A stretch of DNA of 63,457 bases from IMG/VR virus record IMGVR_UViG_3300001460_000024, positions 4,403 to 67,859 of that record. One strand, written 5' to 3'. This document shows, one piece after another, positions 8,473 to 17,174 of the stretch. The notes beneath the pieces are model-generated. The model worked only from the letters and a program-made list of their open reading frames with translations, was not told where the DNA came from and ran no database searches. Every line of letters starts with the position of its first letter. Position 1 is the stretch's first letter. Source of the stretch: a virus. Made by a program: the position numbers and the translations under genes.

Positions 8473-9879
8473 TTAATAGCTGTTATTTCTTATTTCACTT
8501 CGACTAATTATTCTAAAACTAGTCACTTCTTTTGTTGTTTTTATTTCCAAGTTAGACTCAACTTTAATATCTATGTAATAGATACCTGGAATTAAACTTT
8601 GTGTATCTAATAAGAAATAATTATAATTATTAGCCATTTCAACATCTTGGAAATCTATTACAGTATATTCACTTTTACCTTCTTTAACATATAATCTATA
8701 TTTTAGAGAATCTATTAATTGTTTTTGTTCAACGGTGTAAGGTATTCTAGTTGACACAATAACTTTTCTAACATCACCTCTACATATATCTTCATCACTT
8801 TTAATACCACTTATACCAACACCAACTTTTTTAGGTAACATATCATTAAAGCCTATATTATAATAGTCTGAACTATCTTTTAATATAAAATCTAATTCAA
8901 TATTTGGTCTTGTTATACCATTTATTGTTATTCCAGACCATGTGTCAGTAAATGTCATACAATCGGTATTTGCTGATGTTGTTGGAACCTTTATATCTAT
9001 TGAATAAACTCCTTTTGTAACATGTGTAACATCACTTGATGTGTATGATGAAAATACGTTATCATTTGTATCTCTTACTGTAACACCTGGTATTGAATCC
9101 AAATTAGTAGGTTCTCCACCTAAATTTACATACAAATATAGTTTATTATTTTTATCTAAGTAAAAATTGTTTCTATCATCTTTAATGTGATTTGAATAAA
9201 TAGTGTCCACGTAAGGTTCAAAATATGTTTGAGTGTGTCTAGTAAAAAACCCAACATATTGATATTCACTAGTTTCTGTTTCTTCTAATGTTCTTGTAAA
9301 TGCTAAACCTAAACCATAATTGGTATTACCTGTCATATATCCATTTACAATACTTGTTATATCCATTTCAACATTTTCATCACCTTGTTCAAAGTGCTGT
9401 GTTAATAATACGGTTGGTGAACCACTATATACACCACTACCTCCCGACCAGCTTGTATTGGTTTGTGGGTTGAACCAGTTTGAAGGTTCGAAAGATTGTG
9501 ACCCTTGACCAATATATGTGCAATTATCATAATCATATCCACATCCTTCGTCCCAATTTTGTGTAACGGGGAATAAAATTAAATCAAATGAACATGTTCT
9601 TTTCTTTCCATAACATGTTTGTTGACCTAATAATTGTGCATCAAATGCACCTGTATTTGTTAATCTAAGTGTGTGTTTTAATTTAGTTAAATCAGTGAAT
9701 GTTCCACCAGTATATAATTGTTTTAATCTAGCTTCATCAAACTGAAATATAAATCTAGTAAATAGTTTTTCACCACCTATACCACCATAGAATAATTCTG
9801 TGATAGGATTTCTACCAACATTAACTTTGCTATTGTATATAAGCGTGTTATTTCTATCAAAATATGTACGTATTACCAT
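8473..9879 (-). CDS. Putative virion structural protein, beta-rich
   Basis: 468 residues, not firmly recognised. The N-terminal ~230 residues look like a beta-sandwich with an aspartate/asparagine-rich, aromatic pattern (FIFQFDEARLKQLY, VEMDITSIVNGYMTG, YGLGLAFTRTLEE) reminiscent of DNRLRE/carbohydrate-binding-like domains. The C-terminal half contains two further beta domains (VYSIDIKVPTT, IYYIDIKVESN). No signal peptide or catalytic motif was seen. A candidate late promoter motif lies 15 nt upstream of the ATG, which fits a virion gene. It may be a tail or baseplate decoration, but this is inference from composition and context. Confidence 0.6.
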   Translation of the reverse strand: MVIRTYFDRNNTLIYNSKVNVGRNPITELFYGGIGGEKLFTRFIFQFDEARLKQLYTGGTFTDLTKLKHTLRLTNTGAFDAQLLGQQTCYGKKRTCSFDLILFPVTQNWDEGCGYDYDNCTYIGQGSQSFEPSNWFNPQTNTSWSGGSGVYSGSPTVLLTQHFEQGDENVEMDITSIVNGYMTGNTNYGLGLAFTRTLEETETSEYQYVGFFTRHTQTYFEPYVDTIYSNHIKDDRNNFYLDKNNKLYLYVNLGGEPTNLDSIPGVTVRDTNDNVFSSYTSSDVTHVTKGVYSIDIKVPTTSANTDCMTFTDTWSGITINGITRPNIELDFILKDSSDYYNIGFNDMLPKKVGVGISGIKSDEDICRGDVRKVIVSTRIPYTVEQKQLIDSLKYRLYVKEGKSEYTVIDFQDVEMANNYNYFLLDTQSLIPGIYYIDIKVESNLEIKTTKEVTSFRIISRSEIRNNSY

Positions 9880-9894
9880 TTTTTTCTTTTATTA

Positions 9895-9902
9895 ATAAAT
9901 AT
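9895..9902 (-). promoter_or_regulatory. Candidate late promoter motif ATATTTAT
   Basis: On the minus strand ATATTTATTAATAAAAG lies 15 nt before the ATG of the virion protein gene at 9879, nearly identical in sequence and spacing to the site at 1963. Confidence 0.5.
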
Positions 9903-9922
9903 CTAATAAAAACAAAAAAAAA

Positions 9923-9953
9923 TTGTTATTTAAATTAATAAATTTTATCTTTG
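9923..9953 (+). promoter_or_regulatory. Bacteroidota-type promoter for the HNH gene
   Basis: TTG (9923-9925), 20 nt, then TATCTTTG (9946-9953). This is the -33/-7 pair (TTG and TAnnTTTG) used by the primary sigma factor of Bacteroides and Flavobacterium. Transcription would start about 30 nt before the HNH gene ATG at 9989. The site indicates host-type expression of this mobile gene and supports a Bacteroidota host. Confidence 0.7.
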
Positions 9954-9988
9954 ATATAACCTAAAATAACACCTAAATATCAAACATT

Positions 9989-10606
9989 ATGGGAAAGAAA
10001 TATAAAACAGAAGAAGAAAGAAAAGAAGCCAGAAGGGTTTATATGAAAAAGTATAGACAAGAAAATAAAGAAAAGATTAGTCAACAAAAAAAGGAATATA
10101 GAGAAGGAAATAAAGAAAAGTTAAAAGAATACAAAAAAAAGTATAGACAAGAAAATAAAGAAAAGATAAAAGAATGGGAAGAAAAAAACAAAGAAAAAAG
10201 AAAAGAATACAAAAAAAAGTATAGACAAGAAAATAAAGAAAAGTTAAAAGAATACCAAAAAAAGTATAAAACGGAAACTGACAAATTGTATAGGGTTAAA
10301 TATAAGATACGTTCATTGGTGTCAAAGGGTATAAAAAAAGTTAACACTAACGGAAATACTGATGGTGAAAAAATATTAGGTTGCTCGTTTAAAGAATTAA
10401 GAGAGTATATTGAATCACAATGGGAAGATTGGATGACTTGGGATAATTATGGATTATATAACGGTTGTGGTGGTTATGGTTGGGATATTGACCATATTAA
10501 ACCATTGTCACTATGTGAAAGTGAAGAAGATGTATATAAGTTAAATCATTATACCAATTTACAACCACTGTGTAGTTACATAAATAGAAATGTAAAAGAT
10601 AGATAA
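9989..10606 (+). CDS. HNH endonuclease, homing type
   Basis: 205 residues. The C-terminus holds an HNH nuclease signature: WDIDHIKPLSL (metal and catalytic His), HYTNLQPLC and a final NRNVKDR. The first ~95 residues are a basic Lys/Glu/Tyr helix made of repeats of the type KKYRQENKEKLKEY, probably a DNA-binding arm. It lies on the opposite strand from both neighbours, has its own host-type promoter, and its stop codon abuts the stop of the baseplate gene with no spacing. This is typical of a free-standing homing endonuclease inserted between phage genes. Confidence 0.88.
   Translation: MGKKYKTEEERKEARRVYMKKYRQENKEKISQQKKEYREGNKEKLKEYKKKYRQENKEKIKEWEEKNKEKRKEYKKKYRQENKEKLKEYQKKYKTETDKLYRVKYKIRSLVSKGIKKVNTNGNTDGEKILGCSFKELREYIESQWEDWMTWDNYGLYNGCGGYGWDIDHIKPLSLCESEEDVYKLNHYTNLQPLCSYINRNVKDR
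10051..10243 (+). repeat. Three copies of a 25-nt coding repeat in the HNH gene
   Basis: The unit beginning gtatagacaagaaaata occurs at 10051-10075, 10141-10165 and 10219-10243. It encodes YRQENKEK in the coiled N-terminal arm of the endonuclease. The near identity at DNA level suggests recent duplication. Confidence 0.85.
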
Positions 10607-11620
10607 TTAATTAATTCGTATATTTTTGGATAACATATCTTTTTCCAACTGCTCTGCTTGGTCTAAAAACTCTTTTAAAGGTAAAGTTCCAGTATCAGTT
10701 CTATCTGTTGGTTTATTGCCGTTACCATTGTGTACATGATTAACCAAAGCTGCTTTAAATAATTGTAGATAAGATACTAGTGTATCACCAAAGACTAAAG
10801 GGTGAGCTTCATTTAATATGTTTTGTAGCTCTTCATTATCTATATACGTTGGATTTCTATCAACAACTTTAGTTAAGTTATTAAACGCTGGTGCACCATC
10901 CTTATATGTTAATAGGTTGATTTTATCTGATACTATATTTGTTACACTTACATTATTTCTAACTCTACCATTGTCATCTTCATATGACATGTCAGAATTT
11001 ATTTGAATAAATGATGGATTTTCTTTATTAAAAACCAATGGGTTATTTATTACAAATTTACCAGACCTAATAAGTATTTCATTATCTCTTTGTATTATAT
11101 CAGTATTGTTTCTACCTTCAATAATTAAATTTTGTGGATTATCGTATATACCATCAGCTTCTGGTAGTCTATCTAAATTAACTGCTGGTGAAGTTAACCC
11201 TACTGCTAAATTTGACATTGCTGTTCCATCAGTACTATCAAAATTTAGTTTATCTAGTGATGATATGATAGGTCCAATATAAAATCGGTCAGAATGTTTT
11301 TCATCTTCACCAAAAGTAATAACCAAAACAACTTCTTTTTCTTTTGGTACAATATTCAAATGTTTTGGTAATATCGGAAAACAATTTGGTAATTCATCGG
11401 TTGTTAAATTATTATCATACTGTGAACCAAGAACTCTACAGCGTATTGCATGTTCATCAGCGTTAAACCTTAAATCTCTATTTTGATTGGCTTTACTATT
11501 TGTTGAAACGGCAACTTTTCCAGTTTTCAATACAACACCTAATTGTATATTTTTAAATGGTGTTGGTTTATTAAAAAAGTTACTTATTCGTCCACTGTAT
11601 TTTGAATTAAAATCAACCAT
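10607..11620 (-). CDS. Baseplate hub/spike protein with gp5-like OB domain
   Basis: 337 residues. The N-terminal ~150 residues resemble the OB-fold part of T4 gp5 (IRCRVLGSQYD, LPNCFPILPKHLNIVPKEKE, VLVITFGEDEKHSDRFYIGPI), which forms the tail needle base. The C-terminal part includes VNHVHNGNG, a His-rich motif of the kind that binds metal in tail spikes. There is no lysozyme domain, unlike T4 gp5. It overlaps the upstream small gene by 8 nt and belongs to the minus-strand structural unit running from 14083. The hub assignment is from pattern and context. Confidence 0.6.
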   Translation of the reverse strand: MVDFNSKYSGRISNFFNKPTPFKNIQLGVVLKTGKVAVSTNSKANQNRDLRFNADEHAIRCRVLGSQYDNNLTTDELPNCFPILPKHLNIVPKEKEVVLVITFGEDEKHSDRFYIGPIISSLDKLNFDSTDGTAMSNLAVGLTSPAVNLDRLPEADGIYDNPQNLIIEGRNNTDIIQRDNEILIRSGKFVINNPLVFNKENPSFIQINSDMSYEDDNGRVRNNVSVTNIVSDKINLLTYKDGAPAFNNLTKVVDRNPTYIDNEELQNILNEAHPLVFGDTLVSYLQLFKAALVNHVHNGNGNKPTDRTDTGTLPLKEFLDQAEQLEKDMLSKNIRIN

Positions 11621-11795
11621 TAATATTTCCGTTTACCCTTGTATTCATTATCTTTGATACCTTTTTAAATTCTTCTTCTATTTTCATTAACAGGTCATAA
11701 TCTTTAAGTATTTTTGACTTAAGTGTTGCCCAGTCATTATACATTTCTTTTATTAATTCAGTCAATTCGTTATTTGTTTTTTCTTCGTATTTCAT
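11613..11795 (-). CDS. Small helical protein
   Basis: 60 residues, charged and helical (ELTELIKEMYNDWATLKSK, IEEEFKKVSKIM), not recognised. It overlaps the start of the hub gene by 8 nt and begins 4 nt after the upstream gene's stop. This tight packing is the main support for it being real. It could be a small chaperone or a baseplate component. Confidence 0.55.
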   Translation of the reverse strand: MKYEEKTNNELTELIKEMYNDWATLKSKILKDYDLLMKIEEEFKKVSKIMNTRVNGNING

Positions 11796-11799
11796 GTTT

Positions 11800-12243
11800 T
11801 TAAGTTATACCGCCTCCAGCAGTTGTTATACTTACATTTGCGCCTTGGCCAACAACTGGAAAGGGACCAGCTGTTCCAGCAACTGTAACTAAAATTGCTC
11901 CAGGGTCAATAGCAACATCAACTTTAGCTTGTGTTTGAATCATGTTAACCATTTCTTTTGCATCGCTTAATATACCTTGAGCAACTTTGTTTACTCCATC
12001 AGCAAAAACATTACCCATTTGTTCACCATTTTCTTCTCTTTTTGATATTTGAGATGCTGCTAGATTTCTTGCGCTCATGCCTGGTCTCAAATTTTTACCA
12101 ATAAGTAATAATGGTGGTGGGATTGCATTAGCTGGTTTTTGAAAAGTTTTAAATAACCCTAATATAGCGTTTATTATACTACTTAATGATGTTAAATCTT
12201 TTGAGTTTCCAAAAGATTTTTCTGTTGGTCTGCAATCTGACAT
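11800..12243 (-). CDS. Hypothetical structural-region protein
   Basis: 147 residues, not recognised. A helical N-terminal half (LSSIINAILGLFKTFQ, NVFADGVNKVAQGIL) is followed by a glycine/valine-rich beta tail ending VSITTAGGGIT. The tail resembles surfaces of small tail-tip proteins, but the PAAR motif is absent. It lies 2 nt after the upstream 481-residue gene and 4 nt before the next gene, inside the baseplate-like unit. Confidence 0.55.
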   Translation of the reverse strand: MSDCRPTEKSFGNSKDLTSLSSIINAILGLFKTFQKPANAIPPPLLLIGKNLRPGMSARNLAASQISKREENGEQMGNVFADGVNKVAQGILSDAKEMVNMIQTQAKVDVAIDPGAILVTVAGTAGPFPVVGQGANVSITTAGGGIT

Positions 12244-12245
12244 AA

Positions 12246-13691
12246 TTATATACCTCTTACTATAGCTATTATTTCTTGTGGGATACCTAAATAACTAAGT
12301 ACTATTGATACGTAGTTTTTAGCTTTTTCTATTTCGTCTCCAGCGAATTTTTCAGCTAATTTTTTAGCTAAAATTTTTAAAACTAACTTTAAAAGTAATT
12401 CCAGAATAATATCTCTTATTATTTTAGTTACGTTTTTTACTAATTTTTTGTTCTTTTTAAGAAAGTCTATTGGTCCATCATATGAACTATTTTGTCCGTA
12501 TATTATTTGATGATTAATAGCAAATAAAACCATTAATTTTGGTGATATAATAAGTGATGCTATGATTCTTGTTAATTTCTTTATTATTTCAATAAAGAAA
12601 TCAGTTTTAAATGTCAATTTATCGGTTTCATTATCAGAAAAAGATGCTTGAGTTTCTGCGGCATCGTCTAATGCTGATGTGATAGCTTGAAGTTCTTCTA
12701 TTTTTGTTGTTGCAGAATCAATTGAATTTTGATACCCACTTATATCATCTACAGAAATAGATACTGGTATATTTCCACAAGAATCTAAGTATTTAATACC
12801 ATTTTTTTTATTATCTACTATTAATTCTATTTTTGAAATAGTTTCATTATCAAAACTAAAAAAATTATCACTTATTACATCATCTTCTGAATTTATTATA
12901 CATTCTAAACATTCATTTATTTCAGCTTCTTTTTTTAGTTGTTTTTTACTCTTATTTACGCTTGAGGATGAACTTATAGAACCAAAAATTTCATCAAATA
13001 TTAAGTTTATAAGTTTAGTAACATCATTACTATTTAAAGAGCCAAATATTGATACACTATCAATAAAAGAATTGTTGAATTCTGTTAACGTCTTATTATC
13101 ATAATCGGTTGTAGTAGTGAATTTAAAAATGTTATTTGCCGTTGGTGTACTAGATAAAAATGTTGTTTCTAGTATGTCTGTACCTAAAACTGAAGAACCC
13201 CAATTTTCTGGAGTACCGTTTTCTTGTATAGTGTAATATAGATAAGTATTTAGGTCGGTACTGTTTAGCTGTGGTTGTATGTCCCTATATATAAGATTAC
13301 CTTCTAATGAATCTGGATTGACTTTCATTATATCAAAAAAGTCAATATCTTTTACTTTCATTTCAACGCCAGGTTGTCCATTTTTAAACCATGAAGGTAT
13401 TGATGGGTTTATACCACAAGATACACTAGACTTTAACTCATCTTTCAAACCATCTTTTATGGCTGATTCGATTTCTGGTAATTTATATGTTATAGTATCA
13501 ATTACAAAATCTCTAATAGCTTTAAATCCAACTAATGAATTTAATAAATCTATTAGAAATTGGCCACTATCAGTCGTATTATTTATAGATGATAACGAAT
13601 TAAAATCTGGTAATTCTGGAAATGAATCAGTTAATACATTTAATGAGCTTATTTTACCAAATATATCTTTTTTTTGGTCTATAATGGCCAT
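12246..13691 (-). CDS. Hypothetical large protein of the baseplate-like unit
   Basis: 481 residues, not recognised. It is Ser/Asn/Asp-rich with a central coiled region (IDSATTKIEELQAITSALD) and a strongly hydrophobic, amphipathic C-terminal ~130 residues (IIKKLTRIIASLIISPKLM, DIILELLLKLVLKILAKKL). The two CxxC-like positions in NECLECI may or may not be meaningful. The hydrophobic C-terminus could pack against another tail protein or insert in a membrane. It lies between a small basic gene and a gene of similar context, so a tail/baseplate role is inferred. Confidence 0.55.
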   Translation of the reverse strand: MAIIDQKKDIFGKISSLNVLTDSFPELPDFNSLSSINNTTDSGQFLIDLLNSLVGFKAIRDFVIDTITYKLPEIESAIKDGLKDELKSSVSCGINPSIPSWFKNGQPGVEMKVKDIDFFDIMKVNPDSLEGNLIYRDIQPQLNSTDLNTYLYYTIQENGTPENWGSSVLGTDILETTFLSSTPTANNIFKFTTTTDYDNKTLTEFNNSFIDSVSIFGSLNSNDVTKLINLIFDEIFGSISSSSSVNKSKKQLKKEAEINECLECIINSEDDVISDNFFSFDNETISKIELIVDNKKNGIKYLDSCGNIPVSISVDDISGYQNSIDSATTKIEELQAITSALDDAAETQASFSDNETDKLTFKTDFFIEIIKKLTRIIASLIISPKLMVLFAINHQIIYGQNSSYDGPIDFLKKNKKLVKNVTKIIRDIILELLLKLVLKILAKKLAEKFAGDEIEKAKNYVSIVLSYLGIPQEIIAIVRGI

Positions 13692-13702
13692 AATAAATGC
13701 GT

Positions 13703-14083
13703 TTAAGTGTCCTCGTTATTTTTAGATGTATCTTCAATCATTTTCCTAATAGCCTTAAAATCATTAAGAGATACTTTTCCGCTACTTCTTTCTTCTATGG
13801 CTTTATTCATATCACCACTATGTTTCAAAATGTCATTTTGTAATTTAGCGATTTCTAATTTTATTTTAATAGAAGAATCTTTTATTTTAAGTGCGTTTGT
13901 TTTCTCTTTTGCTATTTTAGTTAAATCATCAACATCTTCTGGTTCGGCAGAATTAACCATTTCATTAATAGTTCTTTGGGCATCGATTATATTAACACAT
14001 GCATCGTTGTAAGTCTCCTGTAAAAGACTTTCAAGACTTTCATTACTATTAGTTTTAATTTTTTGTCTTTTCTTTCTAGGCAA
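13703..14083 (-). CDS. Small basic coiled-coil protein (TTG start)
   Basis: 126 residues with a basic N-terminus PRKKRQKIK followed by continuous charged helix (KTNALKIKDSSIKIKLEI). There is no ATG at the 5' end; the frame starts at a TTG at 14083, 33 nt after a candidate late motif. Size, basic start and helical character would allow a small terminase or a core protein, but I see no diagnostic motif and treat it as unknown. It is the first gene of the minus-strand structural unit 14083-10607. Confidence 0.5.
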   Translation of the reverse strand: MPRKKRQKIKTNSNESLESLLQETYNDACVNIIDAQRTINEMVNSAEPEDVDDLTKIAKEKTNALKIKDSSIKIKLEIAKLQNDILKHSGDMNKAIEERSSGKVSLNDFKAIRKMIEDTSKNNEDT

Positions 14084-14116
14084 AATTGATAAGTTTTTAT
14101 TGTAGTATTATTTATT

Positions 14117-14124
14117 ATAAATAT
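14117..14124 (-). promoter_or_regulatory. Candidate late promoter motif ATATTTAT
   Basis: On the minus strand ATATTTATAATAAATAATAC lies 33 nt before the TTG start at 14083, in the only gap between the sigma factor gene and the structural unit. Confidence 0.4.
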
Positions 14125-14142
14125 AATAAATCTCGTTTTTAA

Positions 14143-14883
14143 TTAAAACCCATCTTCAATACCTTTTAGTTTAATAAGACTGTAAAGTGTTTTATATCTT
14201 TTCATTGAAATTCTAATGTCTTTGGTGTTTAAATTAGTATAATTGCGCATACTTTCTAATACAGTATTTTTATTAAATTTATTACCACCACTCATTAGGT
14301 CTAAGGTTGTGTCCCAATTTTGTAATATTTCAATTAAAGCTAATCCAACTTTATATTCATTTTCTGAAATTTTCTTCTTACCTACTTGTGTTTTTCCAGA
14401 CATTTCATCTTTAATTTCATTAACTAATTTATTAATAAATCCATTTACTGAAAAATCTGGTTCTTTTAATTCATATTGAAACTCTTGTTTATTCTCAAGT
14501 TCCGAAATAAAATCATCGTAAGAGTATAATCTTTTCAAAACTTTTTCATCACCTATTAATAATCCTAATAAATAATTTTTACATATCGTACCATAATAAG
14601 AATAAGCTTTTTTACCTTTTGAAGGTTCAAATTTGTGAGCTTTTGTGATTAGAAATGAAAGGGTGTCACTGTGTAAATCTTCAAAAGTTTCACCCTTTCT
14701 ATATAATTTGTATTTTCTAATTATTGATTCAATCATTTTATTTAATGGCTCTCTAAGCCATTTATTATAGATTGCATTCCTTTCTCTTGTATCCTCAGAT
14801 GTTAAAAATTTAACAACGGCTTCTTCTTGGTCTGGTCCAAAATATAAATCATTTTTGCGTTTTCGACCTCGTTTTTTTGCCAT
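14143..14883 (-). CDS. 55: Late sigma factor, gp55-like
   Basis: RNA polymerase sigma-family protein that would direct host polymerase to phage late promoters. 246 residues (T4 gp55 is 185). The region-2-like core is visible: RNAIYNKWLREPLNKMIE, then GETFEDLHSDTLSFLI, and the aromatic YSYYGTICKNYLLG expected to contact the -10 element. The N-terminus is basic (KKRGRKRKND). Spacing to the upstream glycosyltransferase gene is 4 nt. It is a good candidate reader of the ATATTTAT motif seen upstream of structural genes here. Confidence 0.82.
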   Translation of the reverse strand: MAKKRGRKRKNDLYFGPDQEEAVVKFLTSEDTRERNAIYNKWLREPLNKMIESIIRKYKLYRKGETFEDLHSDTLSFLITKAHKFEPSKGKKAYSYYGTICKNYLLGLLIGDEKVLKRLYSYDDFISELENKQEFQYELKEPDFSVNGFINKLVNEIKDEMSGKTQVGKKKISENEYKVGLALIEILQNWDTTLDLMSGGNKFNKNTVLESMRNYTNLNTKDIRISMKRYKTLYSLIKLKGIEDGF

Positions 14884-14887
14884 TGAT

Positions 14888-15682
14888 TTAACTTTCTGTA
14901 TATGTTATTTCTCTTTCTTTTTTAAAATAATATTCTTTTTTTGCTTGAGATAACCACCACTTTGCTTCTACTGGATTCATTTCGGATTGGTAGGACTTAA
15001 ATAAAGACCCTTCACGTTGATTTACGTGTTTGTAACCAAATCTTGGTATAACCATAACTTTTGAGTCGTTGAATGTAACTCTAAGTAAGAATTCATAAAT
15101 GAATGTTAATTTTAGTTTTGATTTCAATCCACCATAATCTTCAAAAACATTTTTGTTGCATGCAAATCCATCAATATTAAAGTTTTCATAATTTAATAAT
15201 GAACTATTATCTAACACCCCCAATTCTTCTGAAAATGAATTTGCCCACACAGCTTCATTTGTTAATCCCATAAAACTACCGTCTTCAGCAACATCTACAA
15301 CAATTGGTAAAAATATTTCAACATCTTCATGGGCTGTTTTATATAAAACAACATTTTCAATCCATTTATTAGACAGTTCATCATCCATTTCAAGAAATAC
15401 AAACCAATCGGTTTCAAGTTGTGTTACACCATAGTTTAATTGAGTTTGAAAATCTGTTTTACCAGGATTTAAAACAATACTAGTTTTATTTTTTAACTCA
15501 CCAAAATCATAATCTTTTAATGTTTTTTCTGTGTCGCAACCTTCTGGTACTACAATCATTAAAAAATCAGGTTGTATGGTTTGTGTTTCAACGCTTTTTA
15601 AAGCATTATTAAAGTATTCTATAGTATCATCGCCAGATAAATCATGTACTGGGATAATAACAGTTACATCAGTTTTATTCAT
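14888..15682 (-). CDS. Family 2-type glycosyltransferase
   Basis: 264 residues, GT-A fold. It begins DVTVIIPVHDLSGDD, the nucleotide-binding start of GT2 enzymes, and has an acidic EMDDE motif near residue 98 that corresponds to the metal-binding DxD. Acceptor and sugar cannot be told. The start lies 2 nt after the stop of the GT-B gene upstream, and the gp55-like gene follows 4 nt later. It is the promoter-distal end of the sugar cassette. Confidence 0.8.
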   Translation of the reverse strand: MNKTDVTVIIPVHDLSGDDTIEYFNNALKSVETQTIQPDFLMIVVPEGCDTEKTLKDYDFGELKNKTSIVLNPGKTDFQTQLNYGVTQLETDWFVFLEMDDELSNKWIENVVLYKTAHEDVEIFLPIVVDVAEDGSFMGLTNEAVWANSFSEELGVLDNSSLLNYENFNIDGFACNKNVFEDYGGLKSKLKLTFIYEFLLRVTFNDSKVMVIPRFGYKHVNQREGSLFKSYQSEMNPVEAKWWLSQAKKEYYFKKEREITYTES

Positions 15683-15684
15683 TT

Positions 15685-16803
15685 TTAAGCTTTTTCAGTT
15701 TCTAATTTTGTTATTTTTTCCATAGTAGATTTAAACTCGTTAACTCTATCTTCTACTATTGAACCATATACTTCTTTTATTTTTTCTTTTTGAATTTCAT
15801 TTGTGTATTGGTTTTTAGATGTCTTCATGCTTTCAAGTAATTCTGAAGGTACTGAATCTTCTAACCAAAGTTTAAGGTATTTTGAGATTAGTTCGGGTAT
15901 ATTTAGAGTTGTATTAGTCCAAATACCGTTATTTTTAATCACAAGATTACCTTCTTTATCTTTTTCCTCCATCCATTCTGGAATCATATTTGGCATCTTA
16001 CCAATAATTGGTGTGTCCGTTTCCATGCACTCTAATGGAAACGTACCAAAACCAGCTAAATCATCAACCCAAACTGCCAAGCAAGTTTTACTTAATTCTT
16101 TAGCGAAAGTATGTCTAGGTATTCCTCTTAATTCTTTAAAAGTAATCCATTTATACATTGGAAATTGCAAGTAGAATTTTTTAGCTATTTTAGCTGCTGC
16201 GCCAGGTTCTCTAGTCACTATTGAAACCACAGGTATTTTTGGTTTATCTGGTGATTTAAAATAGTTTGGAATTGAAACTGGTACTACATGAGTTTTAATC
16301 GATGGAAAATATGTTTTTAATTCATGTGCTTGTTTTTCTGTAGTAGTAATTACATCATTAAAACCATAATCAGTCCATCTTCTTCCAATAGGAAGAAGTT
16401 CAAGTGAGTATTCGTAACTTTGTGATAAAACAATCCTTTTACATGGAAAATTTTTAACTTGGTCCATGATATTAGCAAAAACTTCTGGAATAATAATAAA
16501 GTCTTTCGGGCCAACATTTAATTCTTGTGATTCAATTGATACGTGTGGCAATTCAGCATATTCTTCACCTAACCAATCTGAAATACCCATACCTTCTTGA
16601 TTGCCTCTTAAACGATAATCATTTTTTTCGTGTAGTATGTATGATTTGTACCCTAATTCATTTAATGTTTTAACATGTTCGTATATGTTAGCCACACCAG
16701 CTGTGGGGTTTCCTTTGGTGTCTAACACAAAAAAGTAAAATCCAAAATTTTTATTCTCAATGTTAGATAATACTTCTTCTAATTGTTTTCTTTGTTCGTT
16801 CAT
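15685..16803 (-). CDS. GT-B glycosyltransferase (GT4-like)
   Basis: 372 residues. The N-terminal Rossmann-like half contains AGVANIYEHVKTLNELGY, the usual start of GT4 enzymes. The C-terminal donor-binding half has VSIVTREPGAAAK and GFGTFPLECMETDTPIIG, matching the E-x7-E type nucleotide-sugar site of the family. The tail after about 330 is a charged helix. It is packed between small unknown genes and a GT2 gene. Confidence 0.8.
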   Translation of the reverse strand: MNEQRKQLEEVLSNIENKNFGFYFFVLDTKGNPTAGVANIYEHVKTLNELGYKSYILHEKNDYRLRGNQEGMGISDWLGEEYAELPHVSIESQELNVGPKDFIIIPEVFANIMDQVKNFPCKRIVLSQSYEYSLELLPIGRRWTDYGFNDVITTTEKQAHELKTYFPSIKTHVVPVSIPNYFKSPDKPKIPVVSIVTREPGAAAKIAKKFYLQFPMYKWITFKELRGIPRHTFAKELSKTCLAVWVDDLAGFGTFPLECMETDTPIIGKMPNMIPEWMEEKDKEGNLVIKNNGIWTNTTLNIPELISKYLKLWLEDSVPSELLESMKTSKNQYTNEIQKEKIKEVYGSIVEDRVNEFKSTMEKITKLETEKA

Positions 16804-16816
16804 TTTATTTGTTTAA

Positions 16817-17173
16817 TTAATCCAATTCTTTTATTATACCCATATCTAATAGGGTGTTAAAACTTATTTTAAAACCTATACTGGTATTGGATAACGCTCT
16901 ATCCAACCCTAATGTATCATCAAATTCTTCATTGTTACTAAAAATCATTTCAATTAAGAATCTAATAACCTCATATTTTGTTCCATCGATTTCTTTACCT
17001 TTTATATATCTTTTTGTTAATATTTCTTTACCTACAAATTTATTTTCAGAATCATAAACTTCTTTAGTTTCGGTTTCTTCTACTTCTTTACTCAAAGTAG
17101 TTTCTTGTAATGTTAATATTTTATCTAAAACATCAAAATCTATTGAATAGCTAATACCAGCAATTGTTAACAT
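16817..17173 (-). CDS. Hypothetical small acidic protein
   Basis: 118 residues, not recognised. It is acidic with a helical middle (LTLQETTLSKEVEETETKE) and has no motif. It starts 1 nt after the stop of the preceding gene and 13 nt precede the next, so it is clearly part of the operon. Confidence 0.6.
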   Translation of the reverse strand: MLTIAGISYSIDFDVLDKILTLQETTLSKEVEETETKEVYDSENKFVGKEILTKRYIKGKEIDGTKYEVIRFLIEMIFSNNEEFDDTLGLDRALSNTSIGFKISFNTLLDMGIIKELD

Positions 17174-17174
17174 A

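Noticed and set aside
13703-14083. Small terminase subunit
   Set aside because: Basic, helical and about the right size, but no helix-turn-helix or terminase signature can be seen and no large terminase gene is nearby.
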